A stretch of DNA of 64,000 bases from Zobellia russellii (GCF_018728565.1 NZ_JACSOI010000002.1:434001-498000), one strand, 5' to 3'. Shown: positions 26,330 through 35,504, numbered from the stretch's first letter. A program made the numbers and translations. Notes: generated by a model from the letters alone, not told the origin.

Positions 26330-26378
26330 GGTAGCCCGATGGTTTCATGTGTCCGATCGCTACCCTAAAAGGGAAACC
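26330..26378 (+). other. Possible H-type pseudoknot downstream of the small ORF
   Basis: Two 6-bp complementary pairs interleave: GGTAGC (26330-26335) with GCTACC (26359-26364), and GGTTTC (26341-26346) with GAAACC (26373-26378). The order A-B-A'-B' is that of an H-type pseudoknot. It sits 47 nt after the small ORF and before the convergent terminator. It could be chance; only covariation in relatives would settle it. Confidence 0.3.
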
Positions 26379-26395
26379 ACCTGCAAACAGCGCAC

Positions 26396-26421
26396 AAAAA
26401 AAGCCTTCCAACATGGAAAGC
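26396..26421 (-). terminator. Rho-independent terminator of the NDH-2 gene
   Basis: On the minus strand, GCTTTCC pairs with GGAAGGC (one G-T pair) around a 5-nt loop and runs into seven or more T (A-run at 26396-26402 on the plus strand). It lies about 100 nt after the NDH-2 stop codon. Confidence 0.75.
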
Positions 26422-26523
26422 CTTTCATTGGCCCAAACCTATACAGGCTCTGGGTCACAACACAACATGGCAAAGATACTAAAGCATTTTAATTAATTGC
26501 TATCTGTACCGCTAAACTATGAT

Positions 26524-27795
26524 CTAGGGGTTAAAACGCCTTAGAATAAGCCTTGCCGCTTTATCATAATTGATGTAATTGTAGGCCCAGTTAAAAAATA
26601 CAATCACCTTGTTCCTAAAACCAACAAGCGCCATTAAGTGCACGAACATCCAAATGAACCATGCAAAAAAGCCTCCAAATTTTAGTTTTTTGATGTCGGC
26701 TACGGCCTTATTTCTTCCTACAGTAGCCATGGTTCCTTTATCTACATAGGTAAAAGGTTTCATTTCCTTACCCTCTAGCAATTTCTCCAAATTTTTGGCC
26801 AAAAGCTCCCCTTGTTGGATTGCAGGTTGCGCCACTTGTGGGTGCCCTTTAGGAAAAGCCTCTGTTTCCATATAAGCAATATCTCCAATAGCAAAAACCG
26901 AATCATACCCCTCTACTTGATTGAACCGGTTTACTTTATACCTATTCAATCGTTCTACCAATATATGGGGTGCAAAACCCTCAATTGCAGCACCCGTTAC
27001 ACCCGCCGTCCAAATAAAGTTTTTAGTACGTAGCGTGCTTCCGTCCTTTAAGGTAACCTGTTCTCCATCATAATTACTGGCAATAGCATTTAGATGTACG
27101 CGCACACCCAATTCCTTTAAAAATTTGGTAGCCTTTTTAGAGGCGTTCTCACTCATTGGAGGTAAGACCCTAGGGCCGCCCTCGAACAGGTTGATTTCCA
27201 TTTCATCTACATTCAGGTGCCTATAATCCTTTGGAAATACATTATTCTTTAATTCTGCAAATGCCCCGGCAAGCTCAACTCCCGTTGGTCCCGCTCCCAC
27301 AATGCAAAAATTAAGTAAGGCTTTGCGCTCTATAGGATCTTGGGAATCATCTGCCTTTTCAAAATTCTGCAACATGAGACTTCTAATGTCCAATGCCTGC
27401 GGCACACTCTTCATAGACATGGAGTACTGGGCAATCTGCTGGTTTCCAAAATAGTTGGTCTTTGTACCTGTTGCCAGAACCAGATAATCATATTCTAGGT
27501 TTCCCGTATCTGTAAAAATCAGTTTTTGTTCGGGGTCAATACGCTCAACATTGGCCAGTCTAAAGTAAAAATTCTCCAAGTGTTTTAGCACTTTGCGAAT
27601 AGGGTACGCAATGGAATCCGGCTCAAGACCGCTGGTTGAAACTTGATATAATAAGGGTTGAAATGTATGGTAGTTATGCTTATCCAGTAAAACAATCTGT
27701 AAGTCTATTTCACTAAGTTTTTTTGCTAGTGATATTCCGGCAAAACCGCCACCAATGATCACTAATCTCTTCTGACCTGTATTAGGAAGGTTCAT
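26524..27795 (-). CDS. ndh: Type II NADH dehydrogenase (NAD(P)/FAD-dependent oxidoreductase)
   Basis: 423 residues. First Rossmann motif VIIGGGFAGISLAKKL (FAD) at residues 13-28, second FCIVGAGPTGVELAGAFAEL (NADH) near 160-180. The FAD-closing motif VFAIGDIAY lies near 294. The C-terminal ~50 residues contain a hydrophobic stretch (FFAWFIWMFVHLMALVGF) that associates with the membrane. It passes electrons from NADH to menaquinone without proton pumping. It is a single gene with its own terminator. Being beside the cbb3 region it suits respiratory flexibility, but no Fnr box precedes it. Confidence 0.9.
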   Translation of the reverse strand: MNLPNTGQKRLVIIGGGFAGISLAKKLSEIDLQIVLLDKHNYHTFQPLLYQVSTSGLEPDSIAYPIRKVLKHLENFYFRLANVERIDPEQKLIFTDTGNLEYDYLVLATGTKTNYFGNQQIAQYSMSMKSVPQALDIRSLMLQNFEKADDSQDPIERKALLNFCIVGAGPTGVELAGAFAELKNNVFPKDYRHLNVDEMEINLFEGGPRVLPPMSENASKKATKFLKELGVRVHLNAIASNYDGEQVTLKDGSTLRTKNFIWTAGVTGAAIEGFAPHILVERLNRYKVNRFNQVEGYDSVFAIGDIAYMETEAFPKGHPQVAQPAIQQGELLAKNLEKLLEGKEMKPFTYVDKGTMATVGRNKAVADIKKLKFGGFFAWFIWMFVHLMALVGFRNKVIVFFNWAYNYINYDKAARLILRRFNP

Positions 27796-27920
27796 CGCTA
27801 ATTTTTTTACAAAATTAAGAAGAACCCCTAGAGTATCTTTTTTATTTTGAGAAATATAACATATAATATTATCGCAATAAAAAAATTAAGATTGTATTGG
27901 CCCGCTATTGTAAAAATTGA

Positions 27921-28823
27921 TTACTCAGAAACTAAAGAACTCTCCTCTTTCCGGCTCTTTGAAGAACTGCACATACCCAGTTCCGGTATAACCAACAAAG
28001 GTATCTGCGTGTGAAAAGCCACACGTTTCACCACAGGCTCCCTAGTTATATTTTCCATATAACTATGTTGGTAATGGAGCATGGCCAACAGGTGAATATC
28101 CAACTCATTGCTAAACACCTCAAGCGTTTTGGAAATGGAATTCAGTTCCGAAACCGTATGTACGTAATGCTCCACACCATTTAGATATTTGCGCAGCATA
28201 CCTAAATTAAACTTCTGAAGTTCCGTTAAGGCGGAAATTTTGTGCTGTACGTGCACTATCCTAATTACGGCGTTAAAGGTAAGGGCCATATCCAAAAGAG
28301 GCTTAAGCTCCGACTCCGTATAAAAACGATTGAAATCTGTTGCAAAAGCTATTTCATCCGGTGTTTTAAATTTAAAATGCTGAGGAACGGCAAGTACCGG
28401 GCATCTCTTTACCGCCTTTATTATTCGTACCGTGTTACTACCCATAAAGACCTCATCTAGACTAGATGCCCCTTTGGTTCCGGCAATGACCAAATCTATG
28501 TTATAATCATCCACCACTTCCCGTATCTCGTCTACCAACATTGAAAAAGAAGATATGGCCGTGAATTTATGCTTAGGGTTTTGGAACTGGGCCTGTATTC
28601 CTGAAATGAAGTTAGTTAACCCTTCTTCTGATTGTCTTCGTGCCGAATCCTCTATTTGTCCGTCAGAAACATTGGCAGCCATGAACCTACTGTGTGCAAT
28701 ATGGGGCGTATAGGTATTTAGCACATAAAAGTTACAAGCTTCATTTTCAAAAAGCTCTATGGCGTAACGCGCCGCATTCCATGCATTTGCCGAAAAATCT
28801 GTGGGAAGTAAAATATTTTTCAT
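27921..28823 (-). CDS. Tandem universal stress protein
   Basis: 300 residues with two UspA domains. Domain 1 (1-145) starts KNILLPTDFSANAW and keeps the ATP-binding pattern GTKGASSLDEVFMGSN. Domain 2 (150-285) starts DEIAFATDFNRFYT and has lost the G-x2-G-x9-G motif, so it probably does not bind ATP. A Ser/Glu-rich tail ends the protein. Cytoplasmic, survival-related by family. The promoter carries an Fnr-type box (28883-28894), implying induction at low oxygen. Confidence 0.9.
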   Translation of the reverse strand: MKNILLPTDFSANAWNAARYAIELFENEACNFYVLNTYTPHIAHSRFMAANVSDGQIEDSARRQSEEGLTNFISGIQAQFQNPKHKFTAISSFSMLVDEIREVVDDYNIDLVIAGTKGASSLDEVFMGSNTVRIIKAVKRCPVLAVPQHFKFKTPDEIAFATDFNRFYTESELKPLLDMALTFNAVIRIVHVQHKISALTELQKFNLGMLRKYLNGVEHYVHTVSELNSISKTLEVFSNELDIHLLAMLHYQHSYMENITREPVVKRVAFHTQIPLLVIPELGMCSSSKSRKEESSLVSE

Positions 28824-28851
28824 CTACTTTTTTTATTGAAATCTTCAAGGG

Positions 28852-28894
28852 TAAAAGTAGAACCAAACCCATAAGCAAACTATGACATATATCA
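28852..28894 (-). promoter_or_regulatory. Fnr-type box and -7 element of the tandem Usp gene
   Basis: On the minus strand TGATATATGTCA (28894-28883) is followed after 23 nt by the -7-like TACTTTTA (28859-28852). The predicted start site is near 28848, which puts the box centre near -41. The start codon follows about 25 nt later. Confidence 0.7.
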
Positions 28895-28913
28895 GTTTTT
28901 GAGAAGTGCGCTT

Positions 28914-29603
28914 TTAGAAACCTTCAATCAGGTCTAAAAGTTTACGTTCCTCAACCACCCCAATCCGTTTTCCGGAAGTCTTGATCAATCCCTTTTTCTT
29001 AAATTCGGAAATAATCCGGATACAGGATTCGGTAGCGGTGCCCACCACATTGGAATAATCTTCTCTGGACAAGGTTAATTTCAAGAATCCTTCATCATCC
29101 TCTCCGTAATTCTTTTTGAGGTATAAAAAGGCTTCGGCCATTCGTTGCTTCACGGTTTTCTGGGACATATTTACAATAACATCATCTGCCTCCTTTAAAT
29201 CGTGGGCCATATGGCGTAATACCTCAACCGCAAAATTCGGGTTACAGTCAAGCGTATTTGAAATAACATCTTTGGGTATAAAACACACCTCCATATCACT
29301 CACCGCAATAGCACTCAGGTTCGTAACCTCTTCCGCAATTACGGAACGTTGCCCCATTACGGCACCCTTACTGGCCAACTTCACTATTTGATCCTTTCCG
29401 TTGGCACTAAGTTTAGACATTTTGGACACACCGTCCCTAACACAAAAAACACCATCTAATTGTTGGCCTTCGTGAAAAAGGGCTTCACCTTTTTTAAGAG
29501 TCTTGGAGATTTTGGAATCGGACACTTTCTTCAATTCTTCTTTGCTCATGGCCCGTAACGAATTGAATTGCCGTATTATACAATTTTCACATCTACTATT
29601 CAT
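28914..29603 (-). CDS. Crp/Fnr family transcriptional regulator (Fnr-like)
   Basis: 229 residues from ATG at 29603. An in-frame start at 29627 is rejected because it lies at the predicted transcription start and upstream of the natural N-terminus MNSRCENC. The cyclic-nucleotide-like beta-roll covers ~25-115, the dimer helix ~125-150 and the winged helix ~165-225. The recognition helix is TESCIRIISEF with Glu192 and Arg196 in the positions of Crp Glu181/Arg185 and Fnr Glu209/Arg213. Cys5, Cys8, Cys54 and Cys107 could hold an iron-sulfur cluster, though the Proteobacterial Fnr spacing is not kept. Divergent from ccoI and sharing one Fnr box. It is the likely reader of all Fnr boxes here. Confidence 0.88.
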   Translation of the reverse strand: MNSRCENCIIRQFNSLRAMSKEELKKVSDSKISKTLKKGEALFHEGQQLDGVFCVRDGVSKMSKLSANGKDQIVKLASKGAVMGQRSVIAEEVTNLSAIAVSDMEVCFIPKDVISNTLDCNPNFAVEVLRHMAHDLKEADDVIVNMSQKTVKQRMAEAFLYLKKNYGEDDEGFLKLTLSREDYSNVVGTATESCIRIISEFKKKGLIKTSGKRIGVVEERKLLDLIEGF

Positions 29604-29629
29604 AACTCTATTATTTATACCTGACACTA

Positions 29630-29703
29630 CAAAGGTACCGTTCGTAGTCTACACAAAACCTGACAATTGTCATGTTTTTAAACATCCATAACCCGCACCT
29701 TTG
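29630..29703. promoter_or_regulatory. Divergent fnr/ccoI promoter sharing one perfect Fnr palindrome
   Basis: TGACAATTGTCA (29661-29672) is a perfect 12-bp palindrome. Exactly 23 nt away on the minus strand is TACCTTTG (29637-29630), a perfect -7 element for the regulator gene. Exactly 23 nt away on the plus strand is CACCTTTG (29696-29703) for ccoI. One box thus serves both promoters at the same distance, indicating autoregulation plus activation of ccoI. Confidence 0.75.
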
Positions 29704-29727
29704 TAACAGGTATTAGCAAGTGTAAAG

Positions 29728-32124
29728 ATGAATCCTAATAATTGTTTCCATTGCGGTAATGACTGTGACTCCAATGTCATAGTCCTAGATGATAAAAATT
29801 TCTGTTGTAACGGCTGCAAGACCGTTTATGAAATTCTATCTAGCAATGATTTAAACTACTATTACGATATACAATCGGCCGCAGGGGCAACCCCAAAAGC
29901 TATTGATGGAAGATACGCTTTTTTAGATTCAACAGCAATTACTGAACGCCTTATTGAATTCAATGATGGTGACCTCCAAATTGTAAATCTCTCCATACCC
30001 CATATTCATTGCAGTTCTTGTATTTGGATACTTGAAAATCTTAACAAACTGAATCCGTCCATAAAAAGCGGCCAAGTTGATTTTCCTAAGAAGACGGTCC
30101 GTATTACATACAACAGTGCTGATGTTTCATTGAAAGAAGTAGTTACCCTATTAGCAAGGATTGGTTATGAGCCTAGTATATCATTAGATGATTTTGATAA
30201 CAAAAAGAAAGGTACCGATCGCAGCTTAATTTATAAACTTGGGGTTGCCGGTTTTGCTTTTGGCAATGTCATGTTTCTTTCTTTTCCGGATTATTTTGAC
30301 CTCTCCTCCAGTGATGCATCTGGCGGTGAGTTCTGGCTCAACAGATATGAACCGGTATTTCACTGGCTCATGTTCCTGTTTTCATTGCCTGTCCTCCTCT
30401 ATGCGGGCAGGGATTATTTTATATCGGCCTATAAAGGACTAAGAAGTAACCTATTGAATATAGACGTACCCATTGCCCTAGGAATTTTAGTACTCTTTCT
30501 GCGCAGCACGCTAGAAATTACATTTGGCTGGGGAAGTGGATTTTTCGATTCGCTCACCGGTTTGGTCTTTTTCTTGCTCCTAGGAAAATTTTTTCAGCAA
30601 AAAACCTATTCTTTTTTATCGTTTGAACGTGATTATAAATCCTATTTCCCTATTGCCATAACCCGTATTTCTAGAGAAGGCAAAGAAGAAACCGCTCAAG
30701 TGCACGACATAAAAAAAGGCGACCGATTATTGATTAGAAACGAAGAATTGATTCCTGTTGATGGTATACTGATAAACGGACAAGCCCGTATTGATTATAG
30801 TTTTGTTACCGGTGAATCCGAACCGGTTAAAAAAGAATCCGGAGACAAAGTCTTTGCCGGCGGAAAACAGCTTCAGGGTGCTATAGAGATGGAGGCCTTA
30901 AAATCGGTTTCACAGAGTTATCTTACCCAATTGTGGGGCAACAGTGTTTTTCAAGAGGATAAAGCCACTAAGTTTCAGACCTTGACCGATAGTATTGGAA
31001 GAAGATTCACCATTGCGGTACTTTCCATTGCTTTTTTATCTGCACTGTTCTGGCTTGTATATGACCCAAGCAAAGCTATGAACGTTTTTACGGCTGTCTT
31101 AATAATTGCTTGCCCATGTGCGATTGCTTTGGCCTCACCCTTTACCCTTGGTAATATGCTGCGTATTTTTGGTAGGAAAAAATTTTACCTGAAAGATACC
31201 AGGACCATAGAACAGCTCGCACAAATAGATACCGCTATTTTTGATAAAACAGGCACCATTACTACTTCTAAAAAAAGTACCGCCACCTATGAGGGAATGC
31301 CCCTCTCGGAAGCCGAAGCTTCTTTGCTTAAAAATACCTTGCGAGGCTCTAACCACCCACTAAGTAGAACCCTTTATAACCTGTTGGCCCAGCAAAACAT
31401 TATTACCCTAGATGAATACGAAGAGCATATTGGCAAAGGTGTGGAGGGCATAAAGGACAACACCCACATAAAAGCAGGTTCCGCCACTTTTGTAGGCAAC
31501 ACTGAAACTGCTGACGCACTTACGACTTCTGTACATGTTAGCAGTAATGACACCTATAAAGGCCGCTACGTTTTTCACAATCAATACCGTGATGGGGTTT
31601 CTGAAGTATTTCAAGAAATGTCCAAAAATTTTGGAGTGGCTATCCTATCAGGAGATAACGAAGGAGAAAAACCACGATTGGAAAAATTGCTGCCCAAGCT
31701 TACGCCTCTTTATTTCAACCAAAAACCACAGCACAAACTGGAGTTTATAAAATCCTTGCAAGAACAAGGTAAAAAAGTACTCATGGTAGGCGATGGACTA
31801 AATGACGCCGGAGCATTGGCCCAAGCCGAAGTAGGACTTGCCATATCCGAAAACATTAATGTTTTTTCTCCTGCCAGTGATGGAATTATGGACGCTTCCA
31901 AATTTAAACAGTTGAACAAGTATATCATGGCTTCCAAAAAAGCTATGAAAATTATAAAATTATGTTTTCTCTTATCCTTAATGTATAATATTATAGGTCT
32001 ATACTTTGCCATTACAGGACAACTGGAGCCTGTAATCGCAGCCATTTTAATGCCTTTAAGTTCTATAAGCGTAGTGGCGTTCGCAACGGTAGCTACCAAT
32101 GTAATAGGAAGAGAATTAAAATAA
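29728..32124 (+). CDS. ccoI: Copper-translocating P-type ATPase CcoI (cbb3 oxidase assembly)
   Basis: 798 residues. The N-terminal Cys-rich segment (CFHCGNDC ... CCNGCKTVYEIL) is typical of CcoI/FixI. An HMA domain with CSSC near residue 96 follows, then eight membrane helices. The P1B motif Cys462-Pro-Cys464 and phosphorylation Asp506 in DKTGT are present, with GDGLNDAGALAQA near 690. It exports Cu(I) to the periplasm for the cbb3 oxidase copper centre. It is divergent from the Fnr-like gene and upstream of ccoS and the oxidase operon, as in other Bacteroidota. Confidence 0.93.
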   Translation: MNPNNCFHCGNDCDSNVIVLDDKNFCCNGCKTVYEILSSNDLNYYYDIQSAAGATPKAIDGRYAFLDSTAITERLIEFNDGDLQIVNLSIPHIHCSSCIWILENLNKLNPSIKSGQVDFPKKTVRITYNSADVSLKEVVTLLARIGYEPSISLDDFDNKKKGTDRSLIYKLGVAGFAFGNVMFLSFPDYFDLSSSDASGGEFWLNRYEPVFHWLMFLFSLPVLLYAGRDYFISAYKGLRSNLLNIDVPIALGILVLFLRSTLEITFGWGSGFFDSLTGLVFFLLLGKFFQQKTYSFLSFERDYKSYFPIAITRISREGKEETAQVHDIKKGDRLLIRNEELIPVDGILINGQARIDYSFVTGESEPVKKESGDKVFAGGKQLQGAIEMEALKSVSQSYLTQLWGNSVFQEDKATKFQTLTDSIGRRFTIAVLSIAFLSALFWLVYDPSKAMNVFTAVLIIACPCAIALASPFTLGNMLRIFGRKKFYLKDTRTIEQLAQIDTAIFDKTGTITTSKKSTATYEGMPLSEAEASLLKNTLRGSNHPLSRTLYNLLAQQNIITLDEYEEHIGKGVEGIKDNTHIKAGSATFVGNTETADALTTSVHVSSNDTYKGRYVFHNQYRDGVSEVFQEMSKNFGVAILSGDNEGEKPRLEKLLPKLTPLYFNQKPQHKLEFIKSLQEQGKKVLMVGDGLNDAGALAQAEVGLAISENINVFSPASDGIMDASKFKQLNKYIMASKKAMKIIKLCFLLSLMYNIIGLYFAITGQLEPVIAAILMPLSSISVVAFATVATNVIGRELK

Positions 32125-32214
32125 CCTCTAAAGGCTATTCTTACAAAGGAGAAGAAATTGAATGCAACCGGAAAACTTAACTGTTAAAAAACCAATCCGA
32201 ATGCTATAAAAAGT

Positions 32215-32222
32215 TAGGTTTG
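32215..32222 (+). promoter_or_regulatory. -7 promoter element of the DoxX-like gene
   Basis: TAGGTTTG matches TAnnTTTG and lies 38 nt before the ATG at 32261. It gives the DoxX-like gene its own promoter, with no Fnr box. Confidence 0.45.
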
Positions 32223-32260
32223 TAAGGTTCAAAAACCAACTCAACTAGACTAAACAATAC

Positions 32261-32695
32261 ATGCCTTCTTCAAAGACAGCTTTGCTATACACTCATTTTA
32301 AGAAAATTTCACTCCTGCAAATCTCAATAGGTGTTGTTTACCTATGGTTTGGGAGTTTAAAATTCTTTAGTGATGCCAGCCCGGCCGAAGAAATGGCCAA
32401 AGACACCATTAGTGTGCTCACGATGGGACTTATCCCTAGGGAAACCTCTATCATTCTTTTGGCAATTTTAGAAGCGGGAATCGGTATTTTCCTGCTTGTG
32501 GATATTTATAGAAAGCAAACGGTAATTATAACCCTTGCCCATATGGTCTGCACCTTTACCTCTCTTTTACTTTTAAGTGAGATATCGTTTACTTCTAGCC
32601 CTTTTGCCCCTACTCTCCTTGGCCAGTACGTAATCAAAAACTTGATTATAATTGCGGCTTTAATTTCCATTTACCAGAACACCAAAAAAGCCTAA
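32261..32695 (+). CDS. DoxX-like four-helix membrane protein
   Basis: 144 residues, four hydrophobic helices (about 18-38, 60-82, 88-108, 117-137). The first helix holds GVVYLWFGSLKFF, which matches the FxxGxxKF hallmark of the DoxX/DUF417 (YkgB) group. The family includes quinone-linked and unknown-function proteins. Placed between ccoI and ccoS but with its own promoter. The 195-bp gap after it contains only the Fnr-controlled promoter of ccoS. Confidence 0.7.
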   Translation: MPSSKTALLYTHFKKISLLQISIGVVYLWFGSLKFFSDASPAEEMAKDTISVLTMGLIPRETSIILLAILEAGIGIFLLVDIYRKQTVIITLAHMVCTFTSLLLLSEISFTSSPFAPTLLGQYVIKNLIIIAALISIYQNTKKA

Positions 32696-32828
32696 ACTTC
32701 TGCTATAGGCCCACTTTCATGCAACTCAAAATCTGTTTTCACTTTTTCCTCACAAACAGTTACGCAACACACACAATAACAGACAATTAACACGCACACA
32801 AATAATCTTCAAGGTATTTATCAAAACC

Positions 32829-32871
32829 TGATATAAGTCATATTTAATGGCGAAACCGTACCGTAGTTTTA
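32829..32871 (+). promoter_or_regulatory. Fnr-type box and -7 element of the cbb3 oxidase operon
   Basis: TGATATAAGTCA (32829-32840) is followed after 23 nt by TAGTTTTA (32864-32871), one base off the -7 consensus. The predicted start is near 32875, 16 nt before ccoS. No TTG -33 element is present, as expected for an activator-dependent promoter. Confidence 0.75.
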
Positions 32872-32890
32872 CACCATAATTCAGGTAGGT

Positions 32891-33100
32891 ATGAGTGTAA
32901 TTTATGTGTTATTGGCTATCAGCATTCTTGTTGCGGTCCTATTTTTCATAGCATTTATCGTTTCAGTTAGAAGTGGTCAGTATGATGATTCGTACACCCC
33001 TTCTGTACGCATGCTTTTTGAAGATGAACTGGTCGTGCCTAAAAAGACGGTCACTAAAAAAGTAGAGAAAGAGAAAATCCAACTAAATAAACAAGTATAA
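32891..33100 (+). CDS. ccoS: cbb3-type oxidase maturation protein CcoS
   Basis: 69 residues: one membrane helix (residues 2-25), then the typical SGQYDDSYTPSVRMLFED region. CcoS is needed to insert redox cofactors into cbb3 oxidase. It lies first in the operon, directly after the Fnr-type promoter, and its stop is 2 bp before the ccoNO start. Confidence 0.9.
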   Translation: MSVIYVLLAISILVAVLFFIAFIVSVRSGQYDDSYTPSVRMLFEDELVVPKKTVTKKVEKEKIQLNKQV

Positions 33101-33102
33101 TT

Positions 33103-35307
33103 ATGGAAGTTCAGCAGTTTTATTACGATAACAAAATCGTGAAAAATTTCCTCTATGCAACCATGTTTTGGGGTATTGTAGGTATGTCTGTGGGCTTATT
33201 ACTGGCCTTTATGTTCATGTTCCCCAATTTAACCGATGGTATTTCATGGTTAAGTTTTGGTCGCTTACGCCCGTTGCATACCAACGCGGTAATTTTTGCA
33301 TTTGTAGGAAATGCCATTTACGCCGGGGTTTACTACTCCACTCAGCGTTTGCTTAAAGCACGTATGTACAGTGATTTTCTAAGCAAGTTTAATTTCTGGG
33401 GTTGGCAACTTATTATTGTTGCGGCGGCCATAACACTCCCTTTGGGGTATACTAGCTCTAAAGAATATGCTGAACTTGAATGGCCCATAGATATTGCCAT
33501 TGCTTTGGTTTGGGTAGCTTTTGGGGCTAACCTAATTGGTACCATGATCAAAAGAAGGCAACGCCATCTATATGTAGCTATTTGGTTTTACCTGGCTACG
33601 TTCGTAACGGTTGCCGTACTTCATATTTTCAATAATATTGAATTGCCCGTAAGTGCCTTAAAAAGCTACTCGGTTTACGCAGGAGTTCAAGATGCATTGG
33701 TACAATGGTGGTACGGCCATAATGCGGTAGCTTTTTTCTTGACTACCCCATTCTTGGGCCTTATGTATTATTTTGTTCCTAAAGCGGCCAACAGACCGGT
33801 ATATTCTTATAGACTTTCTATAGTTCATTTCTGGTCTCTTATTTTCATTTACATCTGGGCCGGTCCGCACCACCTATTATATTCTGCTTTACCGGATTGG
33901 GCACAGAACTTAGGGGTTGCTTTCTCGATCATGCTTTTGGCTCCTTCTTGGGGTGGTATGATCAACGGACTATTAACCTTGCGTGGGGCTTGGGACAAAG
34001 TACGTACCGATCCCGTTCTAAAATTTATGGTGGTTGCCATTACCGGTTATGGTATGGCCACTTTTGAAGGTCCAATGCTTTCACTTAAAAACGTGAACGC
34101 CATTGCCCACTTTAGCGACTGGATCATTGCCCACGTACACGTTGGTGCTTTGGCGTGGAACGGATTCTTGACATTTGGTATGATCTATTGGTTGGTTCCT
34201 AAAATGACCAAGAACAAGTTATTTTCCACCGGCTTGGCAAACTTTCACTTTTGGATCGGAACCTTGGGAATCATTTTATATGCATTGCCCATGTATGTTG
34301 CCGGGTTTACACAAGCCTTAATGTGGAAAGACTTTAACCCAGATGGCACCTTGGTTTACGGTAACTTCTTAGAAACCGTAGTAGAAATTATGCCTATGTA
34401 CTGGATGCGTGCTATTGGGGGCAGCCTCTATATTTTTGGAGCAATAGTCATGATCTATAACGTTGTGCGTACTATAAAATCCGGTAGCGTTATTGAAGAT
34501 GAGTTGGCCGAAGCTGCAGCACTTACTCGTGTTTCAAAACACAGAACAGCTGGTGAAACTTTCCATACATGGTTAGAGCGTAAGCCTATTCAATTAACAA
34601 TTTTAGCAACTGTTGCTATTTTGATTGGCGGCATTATACAGATTGTGCCGACCATATTGGTGAAATCTAACATACCCACGATTACCAGTGTAAAACCTTA
34701 TACGCCTTTGGAGCTTGAAGGTCGTGACCTGTATATTCGAGAAGGTTGTGTTAGCTGCCACTCACAAATGGTTCGTCCTTTTAGAAGTGAGGTAGAGCGT
34801 TATGGCGAATATGCAAAGGCAGGTGAATTCGTATATGACCACCCATTCCTTTGGGGTAGTAAACGTACAGGGCCAGACCTATTAAGGGTTGGAGGAAAAT
34901 ACTCCGATAACTGGCACCTGAACCACATGTACGACCCACAAAGTACCTCATCCGGTTCAATAATGCCTGCCTACGCTTGGCTTGTTAGAAACGAGCATGA
35001 CCGAAGCAATATTCAAACTAAAATGGAAGCCATGGTAACCCTTGGCGTGCCTTATACCGAAGACGATATTGCAAATGCCGATGCCTTAATGGATGAGCAG
35101 GCAGAAAAAATTGAAAAAAACCTGTACACAGACCCTGATTTTGCAAAAAGCTATGAGGCCGATAAAGCTTATGCCGCCGAAAACGGTGAGGAATTTGTAG
35201 AAATGAGAGATCGTGAGATTGTAGCTCTAATCGCCTACTTACAACGTTTAGGCACTGATATTAAGGTGAAGGAAACCGGAGAATTATTATCTGACAACAA
35301 AAATTAG
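33103..35307 (+). CDS. ccoNO: Fused cbb3 cytochrome oxidase subunits I and II (CcoN-CcoO)
   Basis: 734 residues. Residues 1-~470 are CcoN: twelve or more membrane helices with haem and CuB ligands in LHTNAVIF, WWYGHNAVAFF, GPHHLLY and DWIIAHVHVGALAW. A further helix near residues 500-522 leads to the CcoO part, with haem-c site Cys549-x-x-Cys552-His553 in GCVSCHSQMVRP and the axial Met in SGSIMPAYAW. The enzyme reduces oxygen with high affinity in the inner membrane. The N-O fusion is characteristic of Bacteroidota and keeps the two subunits in equal amount. Confidence 0.95.
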   Translation: MEVQQFYYDNKIVKNFLYATMFWGIVGMSVGLLLAFMFMFPNLTDGISWLSFGRLRPLHTNAVIFAFVGNAIYAGVYYSTQRLLKARMYSDFLSKFNFWGWQLIIVAAAITLPLGYTSSKEYAELEWPIDIAIALVWVAFGANLIGTMIKRRQRHLYVAIWFYLATFVTVAVLHIFNNIELPVSALKSYSVYAGVQDALVQWWYGHNAVAFFLTTPFLGLMYYFVPKAANRPVYSYRLSIVHFWSLIFIYIWAGPHHLLYSALPDWAQNLGVAFSIMLLAPSWGGMINGLLTLRGAWDKVRTDPVLKFMVVAITGYGMATFEGPMLSLKNVNAIAHFSDWIIAHVHVGALAWNGFLTFGMIYWLVPKMTKNKLFSTGLANFHFWIGTLGIILYALPMYVAGFTQALMWKDFNPDGTLVYGNFLETVVEIMPMYWMRAIGGSLYIFGAIVMIYNVVRTIKSGSVIEDELAEAAALTRVSKHRTAGETFHTWLERKPIQLTILATVAILIGGIIQIVPTILVKSNIPTITSVKPYTPLELEGRDLYIREGCVSCHSQMVRPFRSEVERYGEYAKAGEFVYDHPFLWGSKRTGPDLLRVGGKYSDNWHLNHMYDPQSTSSGSIMPAYAWLVRNEHDRSNIQTKMEAMVTLGVPYTEDDIANADALMDEQAEKIEKNLYTDPDFAKSYEADKAYAAENGEEFVEMRDREIVALIAYLQRLGTDIKVKETGELLSDNKN

Positions 35308-35312
35308 AAATC

Positions 35313-35504
35313 ATGTTCAAATTTGTAAAAGGTTACATGGAAACTATAGATGGTGTAGCAACCTACCCCATGATATCATTACTCATCTTTTTTGTGTTCT
35401 TCACATTGCTGTTCTGGTGGGTAATTACAGCCTCAAAATCATATATAAAGGAAGTTAGCGAATTGCCTTTAGAAGAAGATAACCAACAAAACCTAGACCT
35501 ATGA
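35313..35504 (+). CDS. ccoQ: cbb3 oxidase small subunit CcoQ
   Basis: 63 residues with one membrane helix (about 20-42: MISLLIFFVFFTLLFWWVI) and an acidic tail. Position between ccoNO and ccoP identifies it. Its stop overlaps the ccoP start by 4 bp. CcoQ stabilises the assembled oxidase. Confidence 0.85.
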   Translation: MFKFVKGYMETIDGVATYPMISLLIFFVFFTLLFWWVITASKSYIKEVSELPLEEDNQQNLDL

